DNA of 5,760 nucleotides. Origin: an uncultured Collinsella sp. (GTDB taxonomy: Bacteria > Actinomycetota > Coriobacteriia > Coriobacteriales > Coriobacteriaceae). The notes under the pieces were generated by a model. The model was not told the DNA's origin and did no database searches. It saw only the letters and a list, made by a program, of their open reading frames with translations. Shown in pieces: positions 5,515 to 5,760 of this stretch. The translations under genes were made by a program, and so were the position numbers. Each line of letters starts with the position of its first letter. Position 1 is the stretch's first letter. The stretch lies in contig CABQZS010000015.1 of assembly GCA_902468695.1 (NCBI GenBank), forward strand, positions 1 through 5,760, read 5' to 3'.

Positions 5515-5760
5515 TTGAAGGCGGACACTCAAACCATCGACATCCTGTTGTTGGGCAGCGGCGGCCGTGAGCATGCTTTGGCAGCTAAGCTCGCAGCATC
5601 ACCGCGCGCCGGCAAGCTCTACATTGCGCCGGGTAACGGCGGCACCGCGAGCTGCGGCGAGAACGTTGTTCTCGACGACTGCGATCCTGCGGCCGTGGCG
5701 GCGTTTGCGCAGAGCCACGGATGCGGACTCGTGGTAATTGGCCCCGAGGCTCCGCTCGTG
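5515..5760 (+). CDS. purD: Phosphoribosylamine-glycine ligase, N-terminal part (runs off the window)
   Basis: PurD joins 5-phosphoribosylamine and glycine with ATP to give GAR, the second step of purine synthesis. Only the first 82 residues are here; the family has about 420. IDILLLGSGGREHAL (residues 8-22) is the glycine-rich N-terminal signature. IAPGNGGT (37-44) and GPEAPLV (76-82) follow with normal family spacing. The start is a TTG at 5515, chosen because AGGAGG (5504-5509) lies five bases upstream and no in-frame ATG fits. The reading frame is still open at 5760. It follows purA in the same direction after 118 bases that contain two hairpins. GARS function is well supported despite truncation by the window edge. 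Confidence 0.95.
   Translation, partial: MKADTQTIDILLLGSGGREHALAAKLAASPRAGKLYIAPGNGGTASCGENVVLDDCDPAAVAAFAQSHGCGLVVIGPEAPLV

Overview
The window is GC-rich bacterial chromosome with strong AGGAGG-type ribosome binding sites and densely packed housekeeping genes. The order rpsF-ssb-rpsR-rplI-dnaB, a zinc-ligand S18, an SSB with an Ala/Pro linker, and the codon use suggest an actinobacterium. A gut Coriobacteriia member such as Collinsella is my best guess, but this is inference and was not checked against any database. I see no phage, transposon, CRISPR array, toxin-antitoxin or defence genes.

Layout. Positions 1-258 hold two serine tRNA genes on the minus strand: a tRNA-Ser(CGA) cut by the window edge, and a complete tRNA-Ser(GGA). 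A terminator-like hairpin separates them and a promoter lies ahead of the GGA gene. About 350 bases of non-coding DNA follow (259-609). They hold a candidate second minus-strand promoter with an A-tract and a perfect actinobacterial-type DnaA box. From 610 the plus strand carries a good promoter, a leader hairpin and the four-gene cluster rpsF-ssb-rpsR-rplI, closed by a strong intrinsic terminator at 2431-2470. dnaB follows from its own weak extended -10 promoter. purA starts from a promoter overlapping the dnaB stop codon. After a terminator-like hairpin, purD begins with a TTG start and runs off the right edge.

How the genes work together. S6 and S18 are neighbours in the small ribosomal subunit and L9 belongs to the large subunit. 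SSB and the DnaB helicase act together at the replication fork. PurA (first step from IMP to AMP) and PurD (second step of IMP synthesis) serve purine supply. The region therefore joins translation, replication and nucleotide synthesis.

The genes are ordinary. What deserves a second look is mostly between them: leader and intercistronic hairpins in the ribosomal-protein cluster, an inverted repeat inside the purA promoter spacer, the isolated DnaA box, and an Ala/Glu tail on L9. I found no convincing new system.
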